DNA from: Candidatus Zixiibacteriota bacterium
GTDB taxonomy: Bacteria > Zixibacteria > MSB-5A5 > GN15 > PGXB01
Length of the DNA stretch: 40,368 nt
NCBI GenBank assembly: GCA_026397505.1
Contig: JAPLUR010000043.1
Location: 1-40,368, forward strand
Direction of reading: 5' to 3'
Part shown: piece by piece, positions 1 through 8,518 of the stretch
How the letters are laid out: the number at the start of each line of letters is the position of its first letter
How positions within the stretch are numbered: position 1 is the stretch's first letter
Notes under the pieces: generated by a model
Seen by the model: the letters and a program-made list of their open reading frames with translations, nothing else
What the model was told of the DNA's origin: nothing
Database searches by the model: none
Program-made: the position numbers and the translations under genes

Positions 1-190
1 AGATTAAGGGAACGGCGAAAAGTATTCCGCCGAATCCAAAGACAATCGTGCCGACCAGAACAGTTCCTACGGCGCCGCTTCCGGAAAGTGCCTTCAATCT
101 GAAGGCAAAAAAGGCGATAATAAGCGAGAGTATGCCGCCGATAACCAGATCCTTACAGATCATATGATTCGACAGCAGATTAAAATCCAT
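1..190 (-). CDS. DUF92 family membrane protein, N-terminal fragment
   Basis: This is the beginning of a gene that runs off the left edge of the window, so only about 63 residues are visible. From the ATG at 190 it reads as a very hydrophobic segment followed by FRLKALSGSGAVGTVLVGT and a second Gly-rich hydrophobic segment. This matches the start of DUF92 integral membrane proteins, in which a first helix is followed by a conserved R-L-x-A-L-S-x-S-G-A block. Plant VTE6, a phytyl-phosphate kinase, belongs to this family, so a prenyl-alcohol phosphate kinase role is possible but is inference. An in-frame ATG at 163 is an alternative start. The gene is separated from superoxide dismutase by a terminator and is probably its own unit. 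Confidence 0.6.
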   Translation of the reverse strand, partial: MDFNLLSNHMICKDLVIGGILSLIIAFFAFRLKALSGSGAVGTVLVGTIVFGFGGILFAVPLI

Positions 191-230
191 AATTCAAATA
201 TAGAGCAATTTCTCCGGGCGCATCAAATAA

Positions 231-267
231 AAAGGGAACCGCGACGCAAAAGGCCGCAATTCCCTTT
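231..267 (-). terminator. Rho-independent terminator after superoxide dismutase
   Basis: On the minus strand AAAGGGAA (267-260) pairs with TTCCCTTT (238-231). Inner bases extend the stem to about 15 bp if G-U pairs are counted, and a TTTTTATTT run follows. It lies about 40 bp past the superoxide dismutase stop codon. Confidence 0.75.
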
Positions 268-303
268 CCTAAACAGGGCTGAATACTTTGTTAATTCCGA
301 GCG

Positions 304-930
304 TTATTTGACAAATTTTTTGTACCGCTCGTTAATCCGTCCCCAGTGCAGGTGGGCCAGGAAATTGTCGATATATTTAGCCCGCGCCGCGCCGTCCTTA
401 TGGTAATAAGCATGCTCAAAAACATCGAGCGTTATCAGCGGAATGCCGCCCCAGATAGCGCCGTAGTGATGTTCATCGACCAGCACATTCATCAGTCGCC
501 CGCTGAAAAGCTGGTCAAAGACCAGCACCCCCCAGCCGGAGAGCTTGGCCGAAATCGCCGTGGCCTTGAGATCGGCTTTCCAGTTATCCAGGCTGCCAAA
601 CTCTTTCTCGATCGCCGCCACGACTTCTTTCCCTTTCGAGGGATCGCCGTCGCCGCCGAGCACCTCCCAATAAACGTCATGAAGAAGCGCCCCGCCATGG
701 TTCCAGGTCAGCCGGCGTTTCAATTCACCGTAATCGGAGTAATTGCCGTTGGCCGCCGAGCGGTCGGCTTTTTCCAGACCCGCTTCAATTTTGTTTAAAG
801 CGGTCACATAACCCTTCTGATGAGTATTGTAGTGCCAGTCGGTCGTTTCCGGTGACATGACTTCCTTAAGAAGGCTCTTGGCTTCTTCGTCCGAATAGGG
901 ACGTGCCTTGAATTTCCATTCGTATGACAT
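304..930 (-). CDS. sod: Fe/Mn superoxide dismutase
   Basis: Superoxide dismutase of the Fe/Mn family, 208 residues, which is the normal length. It converts superoxide to hydrogen peroxide and oxygen, and no signal peptide is visible, so it is cytoplasmic. By alignment to the family the metal ligands are H33 (DWH), H84 (LLHDVYW), D169 and H173 (LDVFEHAYY). The signature is DVFEHAYY rather than the usual DVWEHAYY. The outer-sphere Gln of E. coli MnSOD is apparently replaced by His in VDEHHYG (154-155), as in mycobacterial and archaeal Fe-type enzymes, which suggests Fe or cambialistic use (inference). A GAGGAG ribosome binding site lies 6 bases before the ATG. It follows the peroxiredoxin gene by about 19 bp and is very likely cotranscribed with it, so the peroxide formed is removed by its neighbour. 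Confidence 0.95.
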   Translation of the reverse strand: MSYEWKFKARPYSDEEAKSLLKEVMSPETTDWHYNTHQKGYVTALNKIEAGLEKADRSAANGNYSDYGELKRRLTWNHGGALLHDVYWEVLGGDGDPSKGKEVVAAIEKEFGSLDNWKADLKATAISAKLSGWGVLVFDQLFSGRLMNVLVDEHHYGAIWGGIPLITLDVFEHAYYHKDGAARAKYIDNFLAHLHWGRINERYKKFVK

Positions 931-949
931 GATAAACTCCTCTATTTGA

Positions 950-1513
950 TTAAATTTTGCCGACCAGGTCTAACCCCGGTCTGAGTGTCTTTTTCCCCGG
1001 CTCCCAACTGGCCGGACAAACTTCACCATCGCTTTCGCGGACAAATTTGCTTGCCTGCAATTTGCGGAAAATCTCGCGGGCGCTGCGGCCGATACTGTTG
1101 TCATGCACTTCCATTGCCTTAAGAACGCCATCGGGATCGATAATAAATGTACCCCGAAGCGACATCCCGGCATCCTCCATATAGGTTCCGAATTGGCGGC
1201 AGACTTTCCCCGTTGGATCCGCCAGCATCGGATATTTGATTTTACTTATTGAAGGCGAGCCATCGTGCCAGGCCTTATGAACGAAGACCGTATCGGTACT
1301 GATACTGAGAATCTCCGCGCCCTCTTTCCTGAAAGCATCATAATGCTCGGCTGCTTCCTCCAATTCGGTCGGACAAATAAAAGTGAAATCGGCCGGGTAG
1401 AAAAGCATAACCACCCACTTACCCCGATAATCAGACAGCCTGATTTTCACTGTCTGCTCATTGTGAAAAGCCTCCAGTTCGAAATCCGCAACCTTCTCGC
1501 CGACTTTTACCAT
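950..1513 (-). CDS. Typical 2-Cys peroxiredoxin (AhpC/Prx1 type)
   Basis: Thiol peroxidase that reduces hydrogen peroxide and organic peroxides in the cytoplasm, 187 residues from the chosen start. The peroxidatic cysteine is C47 in FYPADFTFICPTE and the resolving cysteine is C166 in GEVCPASW, so it is a typical 2-Cys enzyme. A third cysteine, C105, lies in GKVCRQFG. An open frame extends 14 codons further upstream to a TTG, but the ATG at 1513 is preceded by GGAGGAAGAA at ideal spacing and gives the usual family N-terminus (MVKVGEKVADFEL). It is the first gene of the unit with superoxide dismutase. The promoter about 100 bp upstream overlaps a palindrome that could bind a peroxide- or metal-responsive repressor. 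No reductase partner (AhpF) is encoded nearby. Confidence 0.93.
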   Translation of the reverse strand: MVKVGEKVADFELEAFHNEQTVKIRLSDYRGKWVVMLFYPADFTFICPTELEEAAEHYDAFRKEGAEILSISTDTVFVHKAWHDGSPSISKIKYPMLADPTGKVCRQFGTYMEDAGMSLRGTFIIDPDGVLKAMEVHDNSIGRSAREIFRKLQASKFVRESDGEVCPASWEPGKKTLRPGLDLVGKI

Positions 1514-1612
1514 TTCTTCCTCCATATTCATAATAAATTCTTCTTCAAGTTCCAAAACAACTTTTCAGTTGCTCTCCCGCCGATTCCATCCTTTAAGTAG
1601 ACCTAAAAAGTC

Positions 1613-1641
1613 ATTATTTTCAAATAATACTTTCAATACAA
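1613..1641 (-). promoter_or_regulatory. Peroxiredoxin-sod promoter with overlapping palindromic operator
   Basis: Reading the minus strand, TTGTAT (1641-1636) is followed after 17 bp by AATAAT (1618-1613). The -10 box lies inside a perfect inverted repeat, ATTATTT-TC-AAATAAT (1613-1628). Placement on the -10 element about 100 bp before the peroxiredoxin ATG fits repressor control. The -35 matches consensus weakly (3 of 6), and the palindrome is not an exact PerR or Fur box. Confidence 0.4.
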
Positions 1642-1745
1642 TGAAAAACGGCAATTGTTCCCCTAAAGTGAGAAAACTTGTGCGACCGGCCAAAAGCGTC
1701 CATGATGATTGGAGGGTATTGCCTCAGGGCAAAAACGAAGCCGGC

Positions 1746-3755
1746 TCAGTCGCTGAAATCCCAGGTGAAGCCGTAAGAGTTGAATCGACCTTCGATGGTG
1801 TAATTCTCCCGCGATGCATATTCTATCGAGGGGATATCCTGAAAAATATAATAGAACCGAAATCTCTTGATCTGGAAGGAAAGCTTCAGATTGACCACCG
1901 GCTTTTCACCCAGCCTGGTTCCATTGAAGCCGTAATATGGCCCGGAATAAACAGCCTCGATGTAGCTGTATAGATTTATATCCAGAGGCCGCAAGTAATA
2001 GTAGAGCTCCAGGCATGAAAAACCCTGATAATCGGGCGAGTACGGCGGCGTGGAGTTTTTATCGACTTCTACATATCGATAAGAGGCTCCTCCCGACCAG
2101 AAAACATTCTTGCCCAACGTTATCCTCTGGACCGCGGAAATATTCCCAAAAACTATATCTTCATTCCCGGTCCTGAAAGAATTGAGGACAAAACCGCCCG
2201 AATCAAGCCGGCTTCTCTGCCAGTCGATACCATCGAATATCTTCCCGCCGGCAAGTGACAGAGTGAAGTCGGAATTGACCTTTCCCAGGCTCAATGTAAG
2301 ATTACCGCAAAGCTGTTTCTCCGGATTAAGAGAAAAATTTCCCAATTCGAAATAATCGAGGCTGTCCGAATCAACGATCCTATCCATTCGCGGCGTAAGG
2401 TCGAGCTCATACTGGCGGGGAAATTTGGTGCTGTAACCCACTGAAATCGCAAAATATCGATCCGGAAGATTTCTGGCATAAATCAGCGCGCCGGTCGGGG
2501 TGATATTGAAACCACCCACCCTTTCCAATTTCATGTATGAAAGAAAGGTCCGACTGCTGTCACCGGCCAGAAATTTCATATCAAACAGCCCGCGGTGACG
2601 TTTATTATGAATCGCACCGTCATAGTACCGCTCCTGCGATATGGCGATTCCCGTTTTAATCCCCAACCCAGCAACTCTGATATCATGGGAAAGGGCCAGC
2701 CGGTTATCGAAAACATCCAGATTGCGTTTATATTGCCCCCCGATGCGATCCTCATTTGATTCCGAACGCTGATGACGAAATTCGATACTGCTTTTCTCTC
2801 CGGCTGAATGGGATATCTCCAACCCGGCCGACAGATCGCGGTCACGACGAAATCTGTTCAGCCCCATTCCCCCGGCATAAGGACGGATAACATATCCCCC
2901 TGACCGGCGATACAGCCGACCCGTCAGATTCAAACGGATATTTTTCTTTAATGGATAGATCAATTCTCCCCACTGGTGATAGGCATCATCACTGGCGTAC
3001 GAAATATCATCCGCCGCTTTACGATACTCGAGGGACGCTTTTAGCGATCGTCCCTTTTTCAGATACTGACTGATAACCGCTCTGGTGTTGGCGTAACCAA
3101 AGGCGCCCTTTTCCACGATCAGACGCGACTCCGGCGGTCCGGAATCGGCCCGGGGAGGAACCATAATCAACGATGAAAGTGCATTATCCCCGCCGAAAGC
3201 CAGTCCCAACGGGCCTTCAAACGCATAGATCTCATTTCCCGGAGCGGAGGGAATATCATTAAAGTCGATTTGATTGTCCGGTTCCGGCAGGTGCTCCAGA
3301 GGCTTCAGCGCCCGGGAGCCCAGTATAGCATTTATCCTGTTTCCCGGAAGACCGAATGGCGAAACGGTCTTACGTAAAGGAGTCTGCCGGTCTTCAATAA
3401 TGAAGTGGGCGGGACTGCTCCGAAAAAAATCTCCGGCATCATGCTTAAAAGATCGTTCCGTCTGCTGTCGGAGATTAAAACGCCCAATCAGAAAGCGGGC
3501 CGCCAGGCTGTCATCGAGACCATAGAAACGCTTCTCATAATCGGCGGTATCGATAGATTCCGCAGAAAGCAAAGTATCCCCGATATTCGCCGAATCCACG
3601 GCGGGAGCCGCATGATTCAAGCTATCACTCTGGACACCCTCAGGAAAATCCCCTTCCTGTGCGGCGGCCGAGGGCAGAAGCAGCGCCGTGATAACCAGGC
3701 ATCCTGCGAGTATCCTAAGAAGCTCTGTCATAAGCAGACTTTTTCTCTTTCTCAT
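1746..3755 (-). CDS. Outer-membrane beta-barrel protein, TonB-dependent-receptor-like
   Basis: Predicted outer-membrane protein of about 669 residues. From the chosen ATG the N-terminus is a Sec signal peptide: basic RKRK, a long hydrophobic run, then PSAAA before QEGD. After a spacer of about 150 residues, the segment with ALGSRALKPLEHLPEP and IYAFEGPLGLAFGG resembles a reduced TonB receptor plug. The rest is dense in alternating polar and aromatic strands with short turns, typical of a large barrel, ending GFTWDFSD. No TonB box can be named. The start is uncertain: ATG 3755 gives the best signal peptide, ATG 3731 is an alternative, and neither has a clear ribosome binding site. It overlaps the end of the ECF S-component gene and is the last gene of the long operon. 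The pairing suggests uptake of a vitamin or cofactor across both membranes (inference). Confidence 0.6.
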   Translation of the reverse strand: MRKRKSLLMTELLRILAGCLVITALLLPSAAAQEGDFPEGVQSDSLNHAAPAVDSANIGDTLLSAESIDTADYEKRFYGLDDSLAARFLIGRFNLRQQTERSFKHDAGDFFRSSPAHFIIEDRQTPLRKTVSPFGLPGNRINAILGSRALKPLEHLPEPDNQIDFNDIPSAPGNEIYAFEGPLGLAFGGDNALSSLIMVPPRADSGPPESRLIVEKGAFGYANTRAVISQYLKKGRSLKASLEYRKAADDISYASDDAYHQWGELIYPLKKNIRLNLTGRLYRRSGGYVIRPYAGGMGLNRFRRDRDLSAGLEISHSAGEKSSIEFRHQRSESNEDRIGGQYKRNLDVFDNRLALSHDIRVAGLGIKTGIAISQERYYDGAIHNKRHRGLFDMKFLAGDSSRTFLSYMKLERVGGFNITPTGALIYARNLPDRYFAISVGYSTKFPRQYELDLTPRMDRIVDSDSLDYFELGNFSLNPEKQLCGNLTLSLGKVNSDFTLSLAGGKIFDGIDWQRSRLDSGGFVLNSFRTGNEDIVFGNISAVQRITLGKNVFWSGGASYRYVEVDKNSTPPYSPDYQGFSCLELYYYLRPLDINLYSYIEAVYSGPYYGFNGTRLGEKPVVNLKLSFQIKRFRFYYIFQDIPSIEYASRENYTIEGRFNSYGFTWDFSD

Positions 3756-4257
3756 ACAAAAAGACCAGCGCCGGATAAAACAACGGGAATATAATACAAT
3801 TCGAAACAATGGTTATCAATGAAAATACCAATCCTCCGATCAAACGGGGCCAGAATGGCTGATACAGCCAGGCATCGACAATATCGACCACAACATGGTA
3901 AAGCAAACCGGTCAACAGTCCCGAGAAAATCATGATCGCCCCGATTTTGGCATTCATTTTTTGAGGACGGAATAATTTTGCGGCCACGGCACCTATCAAT
4001 GCCGAGAAAGATATCCCCAGCAGTTGGGAAATCAGAAGCGGGATTGGCGCCGGCCCGAGCGGATTGAAATTGGACCAGAGAAAAAATCCGACGATTCCGA
4101 CACCGACTCCGGCACCGGGGCCCCAGAGAAAGCCGGATATAAAAACGATGAAAAAAGCCGGATTGATATTATAGAGGAAAACCGAAGCATAGGAAAAAAT
4201 AAAAACCAGAGCCGCAAAAACTGCGACTCTGGTTATCACTTTCATATGTCCGCTCAT
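3715..4257 (-). CDS. ECF-transporter S-component-like membrane protein
   Basis: Integral membrane protein of 180 residues with about five or six hydrophobic segments and almost no soluble part. The pattern resembles substrate-binding S components of energy-coupling factor transporters: a short basic N-terminus, ISGFLWGPGAGVGVGIVG near residue 40, NPLGPAPIPLLISQLLG near 66, and a Lys-rich C-terminus. S components bind a vitamin or metal and work with a shared EcfA/EcfT module, which is not encoded here. The start codon overlaps the stop of the metalloprotease gene (ATGA), so the two are translationally coupled. Its end overlaps the barrel gene. The substrate cannot be read from the sequence. 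Another small integral membrane family is possible. Confidence 0.55.
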   Translation of the reverse strand: MSGHMKVITRVAVFAALVFIFSYASVFLYNINPAFFIVFISGFLWGPGAGVGVGIVGFFLWSNFNPLGPAPIPLLISQLLGISFSALIGAVAAKLFRPQKMNAKIGAIMIFSGLLTGLLYHVVVDIVDAWLYQPFWPRLIGGLVFSLITIVSNCIIFPLFYPALVFLYEKEKKSAYDRAS

Positions 4258-6137
4258 TTTATAATGGCCAGTTTATACTTTCTTGTAACTTCGGGCGTAC
4301 CATCGGAGAAATGGAGACGGCAGAAAGCAAGATAGACTCCTGGAGCTACTTTTTCACCCCTCCCGTTGTCGAGCTTCCATTCTGCCAGAAGGTATTCATA
4401 TCCTTCATTTGCGGTCAGTTCCTTCACTTTTTCTCCAGCGATATCAAAGATAGTAATATTGAAGATAGCTTGCTGAGTCGGCAGAACCGGCCGCTGCACG
4501 CGAAAAGTAATAAAATCTTCCGAAGAATTCACTTTCATCGGGTTGGGGAATGGGGGTAGAAGTTGATATTTCGATGTATCGGCGGCGGCGCTGTCGAATA
4601 TTATATAGGTGTAATGCTTTGAACCCGGATAAGCATCCTGATGAATTGAAGTGACTGTCGGAATAACATACATTCTATTCCAATTGCCATAGACCGAACT
4701 CGGTATGGTATCGAAGAGTCCGCCGGCGACCTGAGCACGTTTCTGGACAACCGCCACCTGCCCGGGATTAATCGGAAAGCCGACAAAGGAAAGATTCCAG
4801 TATTTATCCGCAGAGTTATCGCCGGCAAAACGGAAAACCATTGTATCAGGAATCAGAGATATGGCCCTTAATTCAAGGTAATTAGACGCAACATTCTGGG
4901 GGACGTGCGCTTGCCAGGTCGAATCAGCGCGCGGCGAACCATATATCATCGTGTCCGGATAATGATCGCGAATAAAGAAGGCCGAATCCGGTATCACCGG
5001 ATAATTGGAAGCCTCCGAGTATTTATATCCGGCCGGCGCCCGCGAAGCGCGGGAACCGGTAAAAAGGTTCCAGATGGAAAATTCCTGCATGGCATCCCGC
5101 AAACGATAGCTGTTGCCTGATATGTCGTAAATGGCATCGTCCGCCGCCCGCAGAAACTGCGGCCCGACACCGTAATCGCGGCACTTCTGCCAGATATTTT
5201 TGACTATTACCGTGTCCCACTTTTCGGTCAGAAATATGGGAAAAACGGCCGCACCATACGGGTGCAACTGCAACGGATAAGACATTGTGAAATCCTGCAA
5301 CGACACCCAGGGATAATCGAAAAAGACGGGGAGATAATCATAGTAGTCATTAATTCCGTCATAGGCCATCTCTTCCATCCAGGTGGCAGACATCTCCCAC
5401 CAATAGAGTCGCGGTTCCAGAGTGGTGCCATCATACTCGGTATAATCCATACCGAAATGAACGGCGTGAAAATATTCATGGGCCACGGTAACCCGCACGG
5501 CATCGAGAGGGCGATTGCTGTACGGGAAAAAATTATAATCATTGTCTATTTCCATAAAAGAGGTCGCCCGCTGATTATCGACCCCCTCGTCTCCCTGAGT
5601 CTGTCCATAGTACTTGGTGCCGAGATCCCTGATATAGATATCGTAGAGCGAATCGCCGCCTGAGGGATACCCATTATCTTTCGGGGGCGCCGGGTAGCCG
5701 AGATGGGTTATCTCAAACCACCAAACGGAATCGGCAATATCGGCCACTTTATTTATGAAATCGGGGACCCCGTCTCCCCCGCCGATCGTATCAATGCCGG
5801 GCTGGTAGACATTGGTGTGGTCATAGTGAATCAGAAAATGAGAGGCCGGTGACGCCAGGGAATCGGGTAATATCGGCCGAGCGACGGCCTGTGCCGCGGC
5901 AATCTTATTCTGCCCGGTAAAATTCTCGCGATTGATGAAGAGCTGAAAGCCGATTGTCGTGCCGCAATGAGGCAGAGCGCCGACGCTGTCCATCGAAGCG
6001 GGATGAGGCCCAACACCGCGCACGAAATTCAATTGATCGATCAAATCCTGCTGATATTGCTCCGAAAGAGCGGCCCCATATGATGCTCCCGTGAGCAGAA
6101 GCAGAAAAACTACCAAAAGGAATATTCTCTTTTCCAA
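4254..6137 (-). CDS. Secreted zinc metalloprotease with C-terminal sorting domain
   Basis: Exported protein of 627 residues. Residues 1-22 form a signal peptide (EKR, then a Leu-rich run ending GASYGAA). The catalytic domain carries an HExxH zinc motif, VAHEYFHAVHFG, with H220, E221 and H224. About 30 residues later ATWMEEMAYD (251-260) offers the third ligand or glutamate expected of gluzincin-like enzymes. It resembles the MXAN_6640-type putative metalloproteases. The last 100 residues form an immunoglobulin-like domain of the FlgD/T9SS type: FPNPMK, then an I-F-D-I-A-G-E-K-V strand, W-K-L-D-N-G-R-G, and APGVYLAF. Such domains direct secretion or surface anchoring in FCB-group bacteria. The start is TTG, supported by AGAGG six bases upstream. 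It lies 2 bp after the PHP gene and overlaps the ECF gene. The substrate is unknown. Confidence 0.75.
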   Translation of the reverse strand: MEKRIFLLVVFLLLLTGASYGAALSEQYQQDLIDQLNFVRGVGPHPASMDSVGALPHCGTTIGFQLFINRENFTGQNKIAAAQAVARPILPDSLASPASHFLIHYDHTNVYQPGIDTIGGGDGVPDFINKVADIADSVWWFEITHLGYPAPPKDNGYPSGGDSLYDIYIRDLGTKYYGQTQGDEGVDNQRATSFMEIDNDYNFFPYSNRPLDAVRVTVAHEYFHAVHFGMDYTEYDGTTLEPRLYWWEMSATWMEEMAYDGINDYYDYLPVFFDYPWVSLQDFTMSYPLQLHPYGAAVFPIFLTEKWDTVIVKNIWQKCRDYGVGPQFLRAADDAIYDISGNSYRLRDAMQEFSIWNLFTGSRASRAPAGYKYSEASNYPVIPDSAFFIRDHYPDTMIYGSPRADSTWQAHVPQNVASNYLELRAISLIPDTMVFRFAGDNSADKYWNLSFVGFPINPGQVAVVQKRAQVAGGLFDTIPSSVYGNWNRMYVIPTVTSIHQDAYPGSKHYTYIIFDSAAADTSKYQLLPPFPNPMKVNSSEDFITFRVQRPVLPTQQAIFNITIFDIAGEKVKELTANEGYEYLLAEWKLDNGRGEKVAPGVYLAFCRLHFSDGTPEVTRKYKLAIIK

Positions 6138-6139
6138 AT

Positions 6140-6973
6140 TTAACCTCTATTAATTAAAGCAAGCTTTGTTTTCAACGCCTCAAGTAATGCCACCGGGACA
6201 TCCTGATAGCCGATCGCACCCTGAGTCCCCTCGCGACCATGATAATCCGAGCCGCCGACAGCCAGAAGGCCCTTCGACTCGGCCATCTTCATATATGTCT
6301 TGCACTGGCTCCGGTTATGCTGGGGATGGTACACTTCGATACCATCAAGACCCAGCGTCAGAAGTTCATCGATATGGCGGGCAGCATTGTTGACACCCGG
6401 ATGGGCCAGAAATGCCAGACCGCCCGATCTGTGAATCAAATCAATCGCTTCACCGGGTGCCAGGTTTTGCTTGGCCACATATGCCGGCCCTTTATTCCCG
6501 ATAAATTTCAGAAAAGCCGATTCATAACTCCTGACCGCGCCGATCTTCAGCATGGCATCGGCAATATGCGGGCGACCGATTGCAGATCGTCCGGCAAATT
6601 CCATCACCGTCTCATAGGGAATATCGATCCTCATTTCTTTCAGCTTGGCCAGCATCTTTTTCCCCCGGTGGTCCCTTCTCAGTCGGAACTCCTCAAGGGC
6701 ATTTTTCAGTACATCGGATTCGGGGTCAAAACCGTAACCCAGTATATGAAGATCCTCATTATCTCCTCCGGCCGATAATTCCACGCCGGCAATTAGCTCG
6801 GGATCGCCGTCCGTCAGGAGCTTCCGCATCTCGAAAAAGCCGCTCAGATTATCATGGTCACAAATGGCAAACGCCTCAAGCTTTTCCTGACGAACCATTT
6901 CGAGCACTTCTTTGGGTGAGGCCAGCCCGTCGGAAAAAAAAGTATGAATATGAAGGTCAATCCGGTTGGGCAT
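6140..6973 (-). CDS. PHP-domain phosphoesterase (RNase AM/TrpH-like)
   Basis: Metal-dependent phosphoesterase of the PHP superfamily, 277 residues, cytoplasmic. Visible metal-binding motifs are DLHIHTFFSDG (6-16), CDHDNLSG (38-45), GVELSA (63-68), LAHPG near 200 and GGSDYHG near 245, the same order as in E. coli YciV/RNase AM. Members hydrolyse 3',5'-nucleotide bisphosphates or trim short RNA 5' ends, which is a plausible role here. The ATG follows the stop codon of the formiminotransferase gene directly (TAGATG), so translation is coupled. The gene lies in the middle of the eleven-gene operon. The exact substrate cannot be told from sequence. Confidence 0.85.
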   Translation of the reverse strand: MPNRIDLHIHTFFSDGLASPKEVLEMVRQEKLEAFAICDHDNLSGFFEMRKLLTDGDPELIAGVELSAGGDNEDLHILGYGFDPESDVLKNALEEFRLRRDHRGKKMLAKLKEMRIDIPYETVMEFAGRSAIGRPHIADAMLKIGAVRSYESAFLKFIGNKGPAYVAKQNLAPGEAIDLIHRSGGLAFLAHPGVNNAARHIDELLTLGLDGIEVYHPQHNRSQCKTYMKMAESKGLLAVGGSDYHGREGTQGAIGYQDVPVALLEALKTKLALINRG

Positions 6974-8500
6974 CTATAATTTGCTTTCCACAATTTTCTT
7001 TATCTCATCCGCCAAAACACCGCTTTTGGCCTGAAGTTCGGTAATTTCACGCCGAATCTTCGTTCCAAATCCCTCTTCTTCCAGAGAACCAATGTTGATT
7101 TTTACATTATAAACGGCGCCTTCGAGGGCGGCCTTGGCCATCAGAGCCGCCACCCCGGCGTCGGAAATCGAATTGACATTCCCCTTCTCCGCTATATCTC
7201 TGGTCAATTCCATGACCGCCAGCGCCATCCCGGCGGTTTGCAACGGTACCAGCGCAGCCTCCTTTGTGGCCGCAATTATCTCTTGATCCCGCTTCCTGAT
7301 TTCCTCTTCCGTATCCTTGGGCAGTCTACGAGCGGCCATCACTTTGTCGAATGCCTCACCATCTTTTTTGATCATCTCTGTCAGTTCAGCCCGCAACGCT
7401 TCCGATTTATCTCTGATTATGGTCAAATCCTTTTCCACCTCGGCATATTTCTTCTTACCAATGGTAAGACGGCAAACCATCGAATCAAGTGCAGCGGCCA
7501 GAGCGCCCGCCGAGGCAGCCACCGAGCCGCCGCCGGGTGTGGGAGTTTTCGATGCCACTTCATCATAGAACTTGGATGTTGAGGTCTGCCCGCCGACTCC
7601 CGAACGACGCATTTTTTCCTCAAGAACCTGATTGGGTGTAAAATTCTCCAGACGCAGATAGAAATCGGCCACATCAAGCAGCGCTTGCTGCGGCACCAGG
7701 CCGACGATTTCCGAGGAGAGCACATTAACACCATATCGGGCCGCTTCCGATTTGATGGTCTCAAAAATCCGGAAAATCGGCGTCTGAGGGTAATTCACCA
7801 GATTCATCGAAACCTGAGCAAGATTTCGTTCCTTTATGGAAAAACCCATGGCCTTGACGAACCGATACCCCCCCTTGGCGAAGCGAACGGCATTGGCAAT
7901 CTTCCGGGCGATAGAAACCTTGTCGGTATCCAGATAAACATTGAAGGCAACCAGCGGAAACCTGACCCCGATGGCTGTCGCCCCGGCCGCAAGATTCATT
8001 TTGGCCGGGCCATAATCGGGTTTACGATCGGGATTGGTCTCAATTTCATCCCTGATCCCTTCATATTCTCCCTTACGAACCTCAGCCAGGTTCTGGCGGT
8101 CGGGACGGGTTGCCGCCGATTCATAAAGATAAACCGGAATCTGAAGTTCCTCGCCCACCCTCTTGCCGAGTTGGTGCGCCAGTTCAATGGTCTCTGCCTC
8201 GGTAAAATCGGAAATGGGAATAAACGGACAAACATCGGTGGCCCCCATGCGAGGATGCTCACCATGATGAGTCCGCATATCAATAAGCTCCGCCGCTTTC
8301 TTTATCCCCCGAAAACAGGCCTCCACCGCGTCCTCCGGAGGACAGACAAAGGTCACGACCGCACGGTTGTGGTCGGCATCCATCTCCCTGTCCAGCAATA
8401 CCACCGTCGGCACCGAAGTTATCTCGTTTATAATTTGGTCTAAAACCTCTTTCCTTCTTCCCTCCGAGAAGTTGGGAACACACTCAACCAGTCTTATCAT
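6974..8500 (-). CDS. ftcd: Bifunctional glutamate formiminotransferase / formimidoyl-THF cyclodeaminase
   Basis: Two-domain folate enzyme of 508 residues. The N-terminal part (about 1-300) is formiminotransferase: MIRLVECVPNFSEGR start, DADHNRAVVTFV, MRTHHGEHPRMGATDVCPF and AAGATAIGVRFPLVAFNVYL. It moves the formimino group from formiminoglutamate to tetrahydrofolate. The C-terminal part (about 310-508) is the cyclodeaminase, with TPTPGGGSVAASAGALAAAL near 326 and NVNSISDAGVAAL near 440, releasing ammonia to give methenyl-THF. Bacteria often encode these separately, whereas the fused order matches the animal enzyme. No other histidine-degradation gene (hutH, hutU, hutI) lies in the window, so the one-carbon role may be the relevant one. 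GGAG lies 8 bases before the ATG. It is followed directly by the PHP gene. Confidence 0.92.
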   Translation of the reverse strand: MIRLVECVPNFSEGRRKEVLDQIINEITSVPTVVLLDREMDADHNRAVVTFVCPPEDAVEACFRGIKKAAELIDMRTHHGEHPRMGATDVCPFIPISDFTEAETIELAHQLGKRVGEELQIPVYLYESAATRPDRQNLAEVRKGEYEGIRDEIETNPDRKPDYGPAKMNLAAGATAIGVRFPLVAFNVYLDTDKVSIARKIANAVRFAKGGYRFVKAMGFSIKERNLAQVSMNLVNYPQTPIFRIFETIKSEAARYGVNVLSSEIVGLVPQQALLDVADFYLRLENFTPNQVLEEKMRRSGVGGQTSTSKFYDEVASKTPTPGGGSVAASAGALAAALDSMVCRLTIGKKKYAEVEKDLTIIRDKSEALRAELTEMIKKDGEAFDKVMAARRLPKDTEEEIRKRDQEIIAATKEAALVPLQTAGMALAVMELTRDIAEKGNVNSISDAGVAALMAKAALEGAVYNVKINIGSLEEEGFGTKIRREITELQAKSGVLADEIKKIVESKL

Positions 8501-8518
8501 CTAAACTACTCCGCTTAC

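Noticed and set aside
1514-1555. Longer peroxiredoxin from TTG 1555
   Set aside because: The ATG at 1513 has an ideal GGAGG and fits the family N-terminus; the extension has no homology.
1719-1732. TTGCC/GGCAA hairpin as terminator of the long operon
   Set aside because: A short 5-bp stem with no T run after it on the minus strand.
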